Positions 1 through 7,305 of a DNA stretch of 62,738 nt are shown piece after piece; positions within the stretch are counted from its first letter, which is position 1; every line of letters begins with the position of its first letter. This stretch comes from Candidatus Gastranaerophilales bacterium (GTDB lineage Bacteria > Cyanobacteriota > Vampirovibrionia > Gastranaerophilales > Gastranaerophilaceae). The notes below the pieces were generated by a model. That model had not been told where the DNA came from. It saw only the letters and a list, made by a program, of their open reading frames with translations, and searched no databases. Where the stretch lies: positions 1 through 62,738 of the forward strand of contig CALVGZ010000010.1 of NCBI GenBank assembly GCA_944327225.1. Reading direction: 5' to 3'. Position numbers and translations under genes: made by a program.

Positions 1-2
1 AT

Positions 3-75
3 CTGGGGCGGAAGGATTCGAACCTCCGAGATGCCTGGACCAAAACCAGGTGCCTTACCACTTGGCGACGCCCCA
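3..75 (-). tRNA. tRNA-Gln (anticodon TTG)
   Basis: The minus strand folds into a complete 73-nt cloverleaf. The acceptor stem is TGGGGCG paired with CGCCCCA, followed by discriminator G, as is usual for tRNA-Gln. The anticodon loop TTTTGGT gives anticodon TTG, and the T-loop is TTCGAAT. CCA is not encoded. It lies at the very left edge of the window. Confidence 0.95.
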
Positions 76-85
76 ATGAGCAACT

Positions 86-116
86 ATAATATTATTATAT
101 AAATAAATTTTGTCAA
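86..116 (-). promoter_or_regulatory. Probable promoter of tRNA-Gln
   Basis: On the minus strand a perfect -35 box TTGACA (111-116) is followed by an AT-rich stretch with TATTAT at 86-91 (19-nt spacer; other -10 registers are possible). The tRNA begins about 10 nt further on. Confidence 0.5.
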
Positions 117-118
117 GA

Positions 119-967
119 TTATTGATTTTGTTTAACTTTTTTGGTTACATCAGTTATTGCCGAAATTAATTCCTGAATAAAATCTTCAATATATTCTTGT
201 GTTGTCATACCATTAATTACAACATCAGCAATATCCATAGTGGGTCTGATATGCCTAAAGGCTGTTTGATTAACGTCGTGGAATTGCATTTGGGCTGCAA
301 GACCTGTTTTTCCTCTACTCGTTGCTCTTGCAAACCATCTATCTTTAATAACTTCAAAAGGTGTATATACATATATTTTAACGTCTACAATATCTCTCAG
401 ACTCTCATGCAATACATATAAACCTTCATTCAATAATAATTTTGCAGGTTTCTTTAAGACTGTATTTAATTTGCTTTCACAAGTAACAAAATTATATAAG
501 GGTGAATATATTTCTTTACCTTCTTTTAATTCTATCAAATGCTTTTTCATTAAAGCTAAATCAATAGCATCAGGAGTATCAAAGCTAAAGCCGGTTTCAA
601 ATAGTTTTTCATAACTGCCTGCGTCATTTAATTCTTTTGAAGCATCCTTATAATAATCATCACAACAAATAACAGTATATACATTATTTGTGTCTGATTT
701 TATACAAGCTTTTGCAGCATTTTTGACAAGAGTTGTTTTACCCGAAGCACTTTCACCTGCAATAGCCATAAGAAAAGTCGAATTTTTTTCAGTTATTGCT
801 TTTCTAGCAATATTAAAAATAAATCCTTCATTAATTCTTAAAATCAAAGGTTGCTTTTGTTTTCTATCGTGAGCAATAACATTTCTTATGTTTTCCAAAA
901 TTTCGGAAACCATTTGCATATATGCTATTTTTTTTGCTTGTTCAATTTCATTTTTATTAAGACTCAT
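119..967 (-). CDS. Uridine kinase-like P-loop kinase (PRK/uridine kinase family)
   Basis: This 282-residue protein carries a Walker A motif GESASGKTT near residue 70. An acidic CCDDYYKD segment and a central DTPDAIDL stretch follow, as in uridine kinase/phosphoribulokinase-type enzymes that phosphorylate a nucleoside or sugar hydroxyl with NTP. The roughly 60 residues before the P-loop are longer than in classical Udk, so the true substrate is uncertain. It lies 23 nt downstream of the small gene ending at 991 on the same strand, probably as an operon. A pyrimidine-salvage role is family inference. Confidence 0.75.
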   Translation of the reverse strand: MSLNKNEIEQAKKIAYMQMVSEILENIRNVIAHDRKQKQPLILRINEGFIFNIARKAITEKNSTFLMAIAGESASGKTTLVKNAAKACIKSDTNNVYTVICCDDYYKDASKELNDAGSYEKLFETGFSFDTPDAIDLALMKKHLIELKEGKEIYSPLYNFVTCESKLNTVLKKPAKLLLNEGLYVLHESLRDIVDVKIYVYTPFEVIKDRWFARATSRGKTGLAAQMQFHDVNQTAFRHIRPTMDIADVVINGMTTQEYIEDFIQELISAITDVTKKVKQNQ

Positions 968-990
968 AATATAATAACCTGATTTTAATT

Positions 991-1242
991 TTATTCATCC
1001 GTCAAAGGAAAATTATCTTCATCTGTTAACTCATTTTCAAGCAATTTATACGTAAAGTATGCTCCTGTTGCTAATGCTTTGGGATCAAGTCCCGTTTTTT
1101 GCGACAATTCAATGATGGCGGTATTAAGTTCGGGGTTTTCATCTTTTATATAATGTATCATATTCTTTCGCCACGCAGAAACATCCGCAAGAACTTCATC
1201 AACTAACTTTTCAACATTTTCAACGGAAATGAGTGGTTGCAT
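991..1242 (-). CDS. Small acidic hypothetical protein (83 aa)
   Basis: I do not recognise this family. The protein is soluble, acidic and predicted mostly helical, with no signal peptide or membrane segment. It is believable as a gene because a strong promoter (TTGACT, 17 nt, TATAAT) ends exactly 6 nt before its ATG, which predicts a leaderless mRNA starting at the ATG itself. No Shine-Dalgarno sequence is present. It is followed after 23 nt by the uridine-kinase-like gene, so the two are probably co-transcribed. Confidence 0.65.
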   Translation of the reverse strand: MQPLISVENVEKLVDEVLADVSAWRKNMIHYIKDENPELNTAIIELSQKTGLDPKALATGAYFTYKLLENELTDEDNFPLTDE

Positions 1243-1248
1243 AACGTA

Positions 1249-1277
1249 ATTATATTGTAAGTTTAAATTAGAGTCAA
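1249..1277 (-). promoter_or_regulatory. Sigma-70 promoter positioned for leaderless transcription
   Basis: The minus strand reads TTGACT (1272-1277), a 17-nt spacer, then TATAAT (1249-1254), then 6 nt, then the ATG at 1242. Transcription would start at or within a base of the initiation codon. Confidence 0.7.
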
Positions 1278-1298
1278 TTTTTGTTTTTTTTCTTAATA

Positions 1299-2576
1299 TT
1301 ATTCATCAAAATGTTTTTTAAAAAGCTTCATGGAACAATACGAACCGCACATTGTACAAGGTTTACCTGCTTTTGCAAGACTAACACCATCAAATGCGGT
1401 CTTATCCAAAGAGTTTTCGATTTGTTTTTTCCAATCAAGTTCAACCCTTGCTTTAGATATTTCATAATTTTTCTTTATTGCTTCAGCATTGCCTCTTGCC
1501 AAATCCGCACAATGTGCAGCAATTTTGGCGGTAATTATACCTTCTTTTACTTGAGCCGAATTAGGAAGTCCTATATGTTCCGCAGGGGTTACATAGCACA
1601 AAAAGTCAGCCCCATGGTATGCAGCCAGTGTTCCTCCGATTGCAGAAGTAATATGATCATATCCGGGAGCACAATCACAAGCCAATGGCCCTAAAACATA
1701 TAAAGGTGCATAATCAGTAAGTTCCTTTATAGTTTGAATCATTGATGGTATTTTATCAATTGAAACATGTCCGGGACCTTCTACCATTGTTTGAACCCCG
1801 ACTTTCCTTGCTCTTTTTACCAATTCCCCCAGAACTATCGTTTCTGCAACTTGAGCTCTGTCACCGGCATCAGCAGTGCACCCTGGTCTTAAACCATCAC
1901 CCAAAGATAAAGTCACATCATAGGGTTTAACTAAATCGAGCAATTCATCATAAAATTCGTACAAGGGATTCTCTTTACCTGTGGCCTTTATCCAACACGC
2001 AAGCATTGCCCCGCCTCTGGAAACAATTCCTGTCAATCTTTTTTGTCGTTCCAGTTGATCAATTACAAATTTTGTCACACCGCAGTGAACTGTAATAAAG
2101 TCAACCCCATCACAACATTGTTTTTCAATATCCGAAAATAATTTATCTTTACTTAACTTTGCTATATTTTTAAATTCATCCAAAGCTTCTTTTCCGGCTT
2201 GATACATCGGAACTGTTCCAACAGGAAGTTTTGTTGAACTTAAAATGGCTTGCCTAGTTTCATCTACAAAATTTCCCGTTGATAAATCCATTAAAACATC
2301 TGCACCTGCTTGTTCAATTACTCTTACTTTATCAAGCTCCTGATCTATTGTTGATTTTTCGTTTGATGTTCCGATATTTGCATTTATTTTTACTTTTAAA
2401 CCTTCACCAACTGCAACGGGGATTGAGTCTGTTCTTTTGTTATTTTTTAAAATTACAACTCGGCCTTGTGCGACTTTTTGTCTTATATATTCAACATCAA
2501 CATTTTCAATTCTTGCAACTTGATATACTTCATCAGTTATGACACCTTGCTGTGCTTCTATAATTTGAGTAGTCAT
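1299..2576 (-). CDS. thiC: Phosphomethylpyrimidine synthase ThiC
   Basis: This 425-residue radical-SAM enzyme converts aminoimidazole ribotide to hydroxymethylpyrimidine phosphate for thiamine synthesis. Diagnostic segments include TMVEGPGHV, GPLACDCAPGYDH, and the C-terminal cluster motif CTMCGSYC. The latter has CX2CX3C spacing as in the short anaerobe/archaeal ThiC forms, rather than the CX2CX4C of longer proteobacterial ones. The length fits the short form. It starts 8 nt after a class II aldolase gene on the same strand, with an adjacent GGAG-like ribosome site. I saw no TPP riboswitch upstream of the aldolase-thiC unit. Confidence 0.95.
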   Translation of the reverse strand: MTTQIIEAQQGVITDEVYQVARIENVDVEYIRQKVAQGRVVILKNNKRTDSIPVAVGEGLKVKINANIGTSNEKSTIDQELDKVRVIEQAGADVLMDLSTGNFVDETRQAILSSTKLPVGTVPMYQAGKEALDEFKNIAKLSKDKLFSDIEKQCCDGVDFITVHCGVTKFVIDQLERQKRLTGIVSRGGAMLACWIKATGKENPLYEFYDELLDLVKPYDVTLSLGDGLRPGCTADAGDRAQVAETIVLGELVKRARKVGVQTMVEGPGHVSIDKIPSMIQTIKELTDYAPLYVLGPLACDCAPGYDHITSAIGGTLAAYHGADFLCYVTPAEHIGLPNSAQVKEGIITAKIAAHCADLARGNAEAIKKNYEISKARVELDWKKQIENSLDKTAFDGVSLAKAGKPCTMCGSYCSMKLFKKHFDE

Positions 2577-2584
2577 TTTTTCTC

Positions 2585-3220
2585 CTATTTGTTTTTATAT
2601 ACTTGATTAATTTCTTTTATTTGTTTTTTAGATAATGTACAATGTCCGCCTAATACTTCAGCTCCAAAAAATATCTCCACATAGCTTCTTAATAATTCTA
2701 TTTTGTAAAAAGCATCCTGAAGACTTGAAGCTCCTAAAATTACACCATGATTTTTTAAAAGTACCGCTGAGTATTTTTCAAAATAATTACCCACGTTGAC
2801 GGCAAGTTCAATAGTAGAAGGACAGGCATAAGGCACAATAGGAACTTTACCAAATGTAAGAGTAAAATCAGGTAAAATTGCCTTATCCATTGCTTTACCC
2901 GCAACGGCAAATGCAGTAATTAACGGGCAATGACAATGTATTATAGCATTAATATCATCACGTTTTAAATAAATTTCGGAATGCATTATTTTTTCACTCG
3001 ATGGCTTTTTGTTTCCGTTTAAGACATTTCCGTCATAATCTATAAGGATAATATCCTCTTCATTCATATCGTTAAGACATACTCCGCTTGCCGAAATTAA
3101 AATACCGTCTTTTGTTTTTGTTGAAACATTGCCACTGGTTGAAGGAGACATTCCCTTTTGATATAGCCTTTTTGACCAATATATGATTTCTTCTTTAGTT
3201 CCCTGTTGCAAAAAATCCAT
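2585..3220 (-). CDS. Class II aldolase/adducin family protein
   Basis: The 211-residue protein has the class II aldolase signature: SGNVS near the N-terminus, the zinc-binding HCHCP near residue 94, and a later KNHGV histidine. Relatives cleave fuculose-1-P, ribulose-5-P epimers or 5-deoxyribulose-1-P, or dehydrate methylthioribulose-1-P. The substrate cannot be chosen from sequence alone. It is the first gene of a unit with thiC (8-nt gap), which makes processing of 5'-deoxyadenosine-derived sugars, the by-product of ThiC, an attractive inference. The start has a GGAG ribosome site 5-6 nt upstream. Confidence 0.85.
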   Translation of the reverse strand: MDFLQQGTKEEIIYWSKRLYQKGMSPSTSGNVSTKTKDGILISASGVCLNDMNEEDIILIDYDGNVLNGNKKPSSEKIMHSEIYLKRDDINAIIHCHCPLITAFAVAGKAMDKAILPDFTLTFGKVPIVPYACPSTIELAVNVGNYFEKYSAVLLKNHGVILGASSLQDAFYKIELLRSYVEIFFGAEVLGGHCTLSKKQIKEINQVYKNK

Positions 3221-3330
3221 AAATACTCCATAATTTTATAATTCTATTGTACTAAAAAAATATTTATGTTTAAATAAAATTAGCAATATTTTTAAATATT
3301 GACTTTAATGAAAAGGATGGTCAAAAAACC

Positions 3331-4206
3331 ATTAAAAGAAATATTAGACTCGCAAAAAATGCAGGTTTTTGCTACGGCGTCAAAAGAGCCGTTGATACTA
3401 CAAAAAAATTAAAACAAGAAAATCCGAATAAAGTAATTTCGGTTTTAGGTGAATTAATTCACAATTCACATGTAATATCGGAATTAGAAAAGCTTGGTAT
3501 TAAGACTATTGAAACCTTGCCTGAACATGGGGAAGGAATTTGCATTATAAGAAGTCATGGTGAAAGCGATGATGTATTTAAACAAGTTCAACAAAAAGGA
3601 TATGAACTTGTTGATTTAACTTGTTTTGATGTTAAAAAAGTTCAAAATAAAGCGATGGAATTAGCTCAAGATGATTATTTTGTTATCATTTTAGGTAGAA
3701 AAGAACATCCTGAAGTAAAAGCTATATGTGCTAATGCACAGATGTGTGCAAAAAACAAGAACAATGTTTTTGTTGCTAAAAATATCGACGCACTGAGAGA
3801 AATTGAACAAACTATAAAATCAGCTAAAAAAGTAGGTTTAGTGCTTCAAACAACACAAACAAAAGAATATTTATTTGAAGTAGTTAATTATCTTTCTTCA
3901 ATATGTAAAATTTTAAAAGTTGAAAATACCATTTGCCCTTCAACATCACTTAGACAAACCGAAGCTAAAAAACTAGCTCAAACATCCGATTTAATGGTTG
4001 TTGTCGGCTCAAAAAAAAGTGCTAACACTACTCATTTAGCTGAAATTTTATCTCAAATAACAAAAACAATTCATATTGAACATCAAGATGAACTTGATAA
4101 TTATAAAAAAGAAATAAGTTCAATCCAAAATATTGGAGTAACGGCGGGTGCCAGCACTCCCGACAGTATAATTCAAAAAGTTATAAACAAATTAGAAACA
4201 ATATAG
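3331..4206 (+). CDS. ispH: 4-hydroxy-3-methylbut-2-enyl diphosphate reductase IspH (start irregular)
   Basis: This is the last MEP-pathway enzyme, reducing HMBPP to IPP/DMAPP with a 4Fe-4S cluster. The cluster cysteines are visible in GFCYGVKRAV, DLTCFD and ICPSTSLRQ (residues 14, 98, 202 if counted from 3331), along with HPEV, NTTHL and TAGASTPD. The reading frame has a stop at 3271 and no ATG, GTG or TTG before the TTG at 3517, a start that would delete the first essential cysteine. The best start by homology is ATT at 3331. Alternatively an A is missing from the A6 run at 3323-3328, which would connect the frame to ATG 3317 with an adjacent AAAAGG. It is followed after 12 nt by rpsA. Confidence 0.88.
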   Translation: MKRNIRLAKNAGFCYGVKRAVDTTKKLKQENPNKVISVLGELIHNSHVISELEKLGIKTIETLPEHGEGICIIRSHGESDDVFKQVQQKGYELVDLTCFDVKKVQNKAMELAQDDYFVIILGRKEHPEVKAICANAQMCAKNKNNVFVAKNIDALREIEQTIKSAKKVGLVLQTTQTKEYLFEVVNYLSSICKILKVENTICPSTSLRQTEAKKLAQTSDLMVVVGSKKSANTTHLAEILSQITKTIHIEHQDELDNYKKEISSIQNIGVTAGASTPDSIIQKVINKLETI

Positions 4207-4218
4207 AAAGGACAGAAA

Positions 4219-5286
4219 ATGACAAACGAAACTATGTCAAACGAAGAATTTGAAAAATTACTTTTAAATTCTTATACTTACAAAATCAACGTGGCTGACG
4301 TTGTAAAAGGCGTTGTGGTTAAAAAAGAAAAAGACGGTTTTTTAGTTGATATCGGAGCAAAAACCGAAGCCTTTTTACCAAATCGCGAAATTTCAAATTT
4401 TGCAGATAAAAATGTTGACGATGTTGTAAAATTATGGGATGAAAAAGAATTTTACATAATTAAAGATGAAGAAGATGATGAAGTAGCAATCCTATCATTG
4501 AAAAAAGTTTCATGTGCACAAGCTTGGCAAAAGCTTACTGATCTCAAAAATTCAAATGAAAATGTTGTGGCAAAAGTCTTGTCTTCCGTTAAGGGTGGCT
4601 TAATAGCAGAGGTTGAAGGTTTGAGAGGGTTTATACCTTCAAGTCAACTTAGAACGGGAGCTCCTTCCGAAATGCAGGCAGGACAAGATATCGAAGTTAA
4701 AATCCTTGAAGCTGATCCTAAGAAAAATAAACTTATTCTTTCTCAAAGACAAGTTTATACTCAACAAAGAGAAATGGTAGCAGATGAAATAATTTCTCGT
4801 CTTGCTGTTGATCAAATTGTTGAAGGCGAAGTAGTAAGAATTGCTGATTTTGGTGCTTTTGTTGATATTGAAGGAATTGACGGATTGCTACCAATTTCAG
4901 AAATCTCTTGGGAAAGAATTAAGCATCCGAGTGATGTTATTCAACTAGGACAAAAAATTGAAGTTAAAATTATAAAAATTGATGAAGACTTAAAACGCAT
5001 TTCACTTTCACTAAAAAGAATGGGTGCAAATCCTTGGGAAGAAATTGTTGATAAATTTAAAGAAGGCGATGTAATTAAAGGCACGATTAATAAAATCACT
5101 TCATTTGGTGCGTTTATAAATATCTACCCCGGAGTTGAAGCATTATTGCCTTCGTCTGAAATTGCGGACGGTCAAGTAAACATCAATTCAATGTTTAATC
5201 TTGGAGATGAAATAGAAGTATTGATTAAGAAATTCACTCCTCAAGAACATAGAATCGGTTTATCTATGAAAGATATTCAAAAATAA
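4219..5286 (+). CDS. rpsA: Ribosomal protein S1 (four S1 domains)
   Basis: The 355-residue protein consists of four OB-fold S1 repeats at roughly residues 20-90, 105-170, 190-260 and 275-345. Each shows the G-x-V hydrophobic pattern and the repeats 3 and 4 signature FGAFV/FGAFI. S1 binds mRNA on the 30S subunit and assists initiation. The start has AGAAAGGA 8 nt upstream. Adjacency to ispH recalls the IspH-S1 fusion or gene pair of clostridia; here the genes are separate. Four domains is shorter than the six of enterobacteria but normal for cyanobacteria and Gram-positives. Confidence 0.92.
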   Translation: MTNETMSNEEFEKLLLNSYTYKINVADVVKGVVVKKEKDGFLVDIGAKTEAFLPNREISNFADKNVDDVVKLWDEKEFYIIKDEEDDEVAILSLKKVSCAQAWQKLTDLKNSNENVVAKVLSSVKGGLIAEVEGLRGFIPSSQLRTGAPSEMQAGQDIEVKILEADPKKNKLILSQRQVYTQQREMVADEIISRLAVDQIVEGEVVRIADFGAFVDIEGIDGLLPISEISWERIKHPSDVIQLGQKIEVKIIKIDEDLKRISLSLKRMGANPWEEIVDKFKEGDVIKGTINKITSFGAFINIYPGVEALLPSSEIADGQVNINSMFNLGDEIEVLIKKFTPQEHRIGLSMKDIQK

Positions 5287-5300
5287 ATTGATTTTTATTA

Positions 5301-5326
5301 AAAAAGCTCCCGTTGGGAGCTTTTTT
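5301..5326. terminator. Bidirectional intrinsic terminator
   Basis: The stem AAAAAGCTCCC/GGGAGCTTTTTT has a 3-nt loop and is flanked by A and T tracts. It sits between rpsA and the convergent gene ending at 5336, and serves both strands. Confidence 0.92.
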
Positions 5327-5335
5327 AATAAAAAA

Positions 5336-5533
5336 TTAACCTCTTTTTACAACATTCGTTAAAGGTTCACCATAACTATCAAAATGACCGGTTGTTTCTT
5401 CTATTGTATAGCTTATAGAAGAATCTTTTTCTTTTAAATCATTTGCAAACTTAACGGCATCATTGATATTTGAATATTCACCCATTAAATCGGGATTGTA
5501 AGAGCCTGGTTTTTTAACATAAACATTGTACAT
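5336..5533 (-). CDS. Small hypothetical protein (65 aa)
   Basis: I do not recognise it. The protein is soluble and mildly charged, with an aromatic N-terminus and a C-terminal VVKRG. A strong ribosome site (AAAAGGAGA, 6 nt before ATG) and a good terminator immediately downstream support a real gene. It follows acpS by 17 nt on the same strand, so co-transcription is likely. Confidence 0.6.
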   Translation of the reverse strand: MYNVYVKKPGSYNPDLMGEYSNINDAVKFANDLKEKDSSISYTIEETTGHFDSYGEPLTNVVKRG

Positions 5534-5550
5534 ATTTTTCTCCTTTTAAT

Positions 5551-5886
5551 TTATTTTATAACAACAAAAGCTATTGCCTTATCTTTTTCATGGGAAATTG
5601 ATAACAAAATATCATACTTATTATTATTTAAAATATTTATATATGGAACACCTGTTTCTTTTTTTAAAATCTCAATATTTAAAAATGGAGGCTTTTTTTC
5701 ACCAATAGACGATAGTGCTTTTATGACTGCTTCTTTTGCACAAAATCTGGCACAAAGATGTTGATGAGAATTTTTTTTGTTTAAACAGTATTCAAGCTCG
5801 TTGTCAGTAAAAATTCTTTTTAAAAAGCTTAATTTTTTATTTTTAAATCTATTAACTTCTTCGATATCTACGCCAATTGATAACAT
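5551..5886 (-). CDS. acpS: Holo-[acyl-carrier-protein] synthase AcpS
   Basis: The 111-residue enzyme transfers 4'-phosphopantetheine from CoA to acyl carrier protein. The signature is complete: the Mg-binding GVDIEEV at the N-terminus, FCAKEAVIKAL in the middle, and LSISHEKD near the C-terminus. The length is typical. There is no Shine-Dalgarno sequence. Instead TATTAT lies exactly 6 nt before the ATG, suggesting a leaderless transcript. Confidence 0.93.
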   Translation of the reverse strand: MLSIGVDIEEVNRFKNKKLSFLKRIFTDNELEYCLNKKNSHQHLCARFCAKEAVIKALSSIGEKKPPFLNIEILKKETGVPYINILNNNKYDILLSISHEKDKAIAFVVIK

Positions 5887-5892
5887 AAGCTA

Positions 5893-5898
5893 ATAATA
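5893..5898 (-). promoter_or_regulatory. -10 box of acpS (leaderless arrangement)
   Basis: TATTAT on the minus strand ends 6 nt before the acpS ATG at 5886. No clear -35 box is visible. Confidence 0.45.
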
Positions 5899-5914
5899 AC
5901 ATAAAACAAAATAA

Positions 5915-5936
5915 AAAGCCCTCTTTTGAGGGCTTT
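5915..5936 (-). terminator. Minus-strand terminator without an obvious gene upstream
   Basis: The stem AAAGCCCTC/GAGGGCTTT with loop TTTT is followed on the minus strand by TTATTTTG. The nearest minus-strand gene upstream is rpsR, which already has its own terminator at 6184-6214. This hairpin therefore implies a short transcript beginning somewhere between about 5950 and 6180. Confidence 0.75.
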
Positions 5937-6035
5937 GAAAATCTTTTTGCTTGATTCTCGTGTGAAAAGGTTAGTGTGTTAGTAGTGTGTTTTACGTATT
6001 TTAAAAACTTACCTTAATGTAGGGGGGAGGTATTT

Positions 6036-6119
6036 ATGTCTTACATATATATAAAGTATATCAAAAATATAAAATTGCTTACATTAATTATTTCTTTACA
6101 AAATTTAATATTTTTATAG
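6036..6119 (+). CDS. Candidate 27-aa hydrophobic small peptide
   Basis: A very strong Shine-Dalgarno block AGGGGGGAGG (6021-6030) is spaced 5 nt from ATG 6036. The 27-codon frame is rich in Ile, Leu, Tyr and Phe with a few Lys, and ends at TAG 6117-6119. The bidirectional hairpin at 6184-6214 could end its mRNA. The minus-strand terminator at 5915-5936 suggests an antisense RNA covering the ribosome site. This is the layout of type I toxin-antitoxin loci, but nothing here proves translation. It lies in the 346-nt gap between acpS and rpsR, where I see no other gene. Confidence 0.35.
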   Translation: MSYIYIKYIKNIKLLTLIISLQNLIFL

Positions 6120-6183
6120 ATTATTCAAAGATTAAAATTAAAATAAATTACTATAAATGCCGCAATTTATAAATCTTTTAAAC

Positions 6184-6214
6184 AAAAAAGAGCAGATTTT
6201 TATCTGCTCTTTTT
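6184..6214. terminator. Bidirectional terminator downstream of rpsR
   Basis: AGAGCAGA (6189-6196) pairs with TCTGCTCT (6203-6210) around a 6-nt loop, flanked by A and T runs. It terminates the rpsF-ssb-rpsR operon on the minus strand and could end a plus-strand transcript through the small ORF at 6036. Confidence 0.88.
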
Positions 6215-6232
6215 ATCATAATAAATTTATGA

Positions 6233-6466
6233 TTAATTTTCAAAAACATAACCCATAAGAGATGCTTCTCTGGCTTTTTTAACTGCATTCGATAACATTC
6301 TTTGGTGTTTTGCACACGTTCCGGTAATTCTTCTCGGTAATATTTTACCGGATTCTGATAAAAATCTTTTTAATTTAGACACATCTTTAAAATCTAAATA
6401 ATCAATTTTATCATTACAAAATGTACAATTTTTCTTCTTTTTTACATCTTTTAAGTCTTTAGCCAT
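6233..6466 (-). CDS. rpsR: 30S ribosomal protein S18
   Basis: The 77-residue protein has the S18 core: [19 protein letters not shown] followed by CAKHQR and the basic tail. An N-terminal CTFC pair is present in the zinc-type position. It binds with S6 on the small-subunit platform. It is the third gene of the conserved rpsF-ssb-rpsR operon and ends shortly before the hairpin at 6184-6214. Confidence 0.95.
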   Translation of the reverse strand: MAKDLKDVKKKKNCTFCNDKIDYLDFKDVSKLKRFLSESGKILPRRITGTCAKHQRMLSNAVKKAREASLMGYVFEN

Positions 6467-6510
6467 TATATCAGTATTTCCTTTTCTAGTTTTTAGTCGA
6501 CCAAAAATTA

Positions 6511-6921
6511 TTAAAACGGAATTTCATCTTCATCTATTAAATCTTGTGCAACTTCATCTTGATTAAATGATACAAGATTTTCATTATTTTGATTGTCTGC
6601 AGCAGTTGTATTGCTCATATTATTTACAGCAGAGATTTTTTCTACAAAATTTGCACTTATTTCATACACTTTTTTATCTTTTCCATCCGGAAGTTTGTAT
6701 GTATTTACTTGTAATTTACCTTCAACTGCAACACTGTCACCAACAGTCAAGCTTGATGATACAGTGTCCGCTAATTGCCCAAAAGCAACTACTCTAAGCA
6801 GTGTTTCATTTGTTTTATCGATATTAATCGTAAAACCTGCTATTGCCATATCATTTTGAGTAAAACGTTTCTCAGGAGCTTTTACAACTGACCCCGTTAC
6901 GAAAGCTTTTGCTAAAGTCAT
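6511..6921 (-). CDS. ssb: Single-stranded DNA-binding protein SSB
   Basis: The protein has an N-terminal OB fold (about residues 1-105) with the usual VVAFGQLA and VEGKL elements. A flexible Asn/Gln-rich linker follows, and the C-terminal tip DEDEIPF recruits repair and replication partners. I place the start at the ATG at 6921, which overlaps the rpsF stop in TAATG, giving 136 residues. The three codons upstream lie inside rpsF and are unlikely to be used. Confidence 0.95.
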   Translation of the reverse strand: MTLAKAFVTGSVVKAPEKRFTQNDMAIAGFTINIDKTNETLLRVVAFGQLADTVSSSLTVGDSVAVEGKLQVNTYKLPDGKDKKVYEISANFVEKISAVNNMSNTTAADNQNNENLVSFNQDEVAQDLIDEDEIPF

Positions 6922-7211
6922 TAAGCACATTCCTTTGCTGTAAACATAACACGAATAATGGAATCATTTAACCTCAGTTGTCTTTTTAAATCAGCAACTT
7001 TATCGGCAGGTACTGTTATAATCTGATCAACCATAAAACCATCAGTGAATCCAGCTACTTCATAAGCAAGTTTTTTTCTTCCCATTTTGTCGGCTTCAAC
7101 AACTTCTCCGCCAAAATTTTTAATGATTTCTTCAATTTTGTTTACAACTTTATCAGCTTCATCATTATCCAGATTTGGCTTAATTATTGTAAATAATTCA
7201 TATTTTTTCAT
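6921..7211 (-). CDS. rpsF: 30S ribosomal protein S6
   Basis: The start is the ATG at 7211, preceded by AAGGAGA at 6-nt spacing, giving 96 residues that begin MKKYELFTIIK, as S6 proteins do. The longer open frame to 7253 has no homologous N-terminus. S6 pairs with S18 on the ribosome. This is the first gene of rpsF-ssb-rpsR, and the ssb start overlaps its stop. Confidence 0.95.
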   Translation of the reverse strand: MKKYELFTIIKPNLDNDEADKVVNKIEEIIKNFGGEVVEADKMGRKKLAYEVAGFTDGFMVDQIITVPADKVADLKRQLRLNDSIIRVMFTAKECA

Positions 7212-7305
7212 TATTTCTCCTTTGGTGATTACTATATAGAAGGATACTAACACAAATATATTTTACAAACAAGAAAAAATTTCTTTCAGTAAAGTTTATT
7301 TAATA

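Noticed and set aside
1281-1694. Long open frame on the plus strand opposite thiC, and many similar frames opposite dapA, ppdK, mutS2 and the helicase gene
   Set aside because: They lack ribosome sites and homologous sequence and mirror real genes on the other strand; AT-rich codon use makes long antisense frames common.
2577-3300. Possible TPP riboswitch upstream of thiC and its aldolase
   Set aside because: No CUGAGA-type core or paired arms on the minus strand in the 3221-3300 region or in the short gap before thiC.
3331-5286. IspH-S1 fusion protein, as in clostridia
   Set aside because: There is a stop codon at 4204-4206, a 12-nt gap and a ribosome site before the rpsA ATG, so the two are separate proteins.
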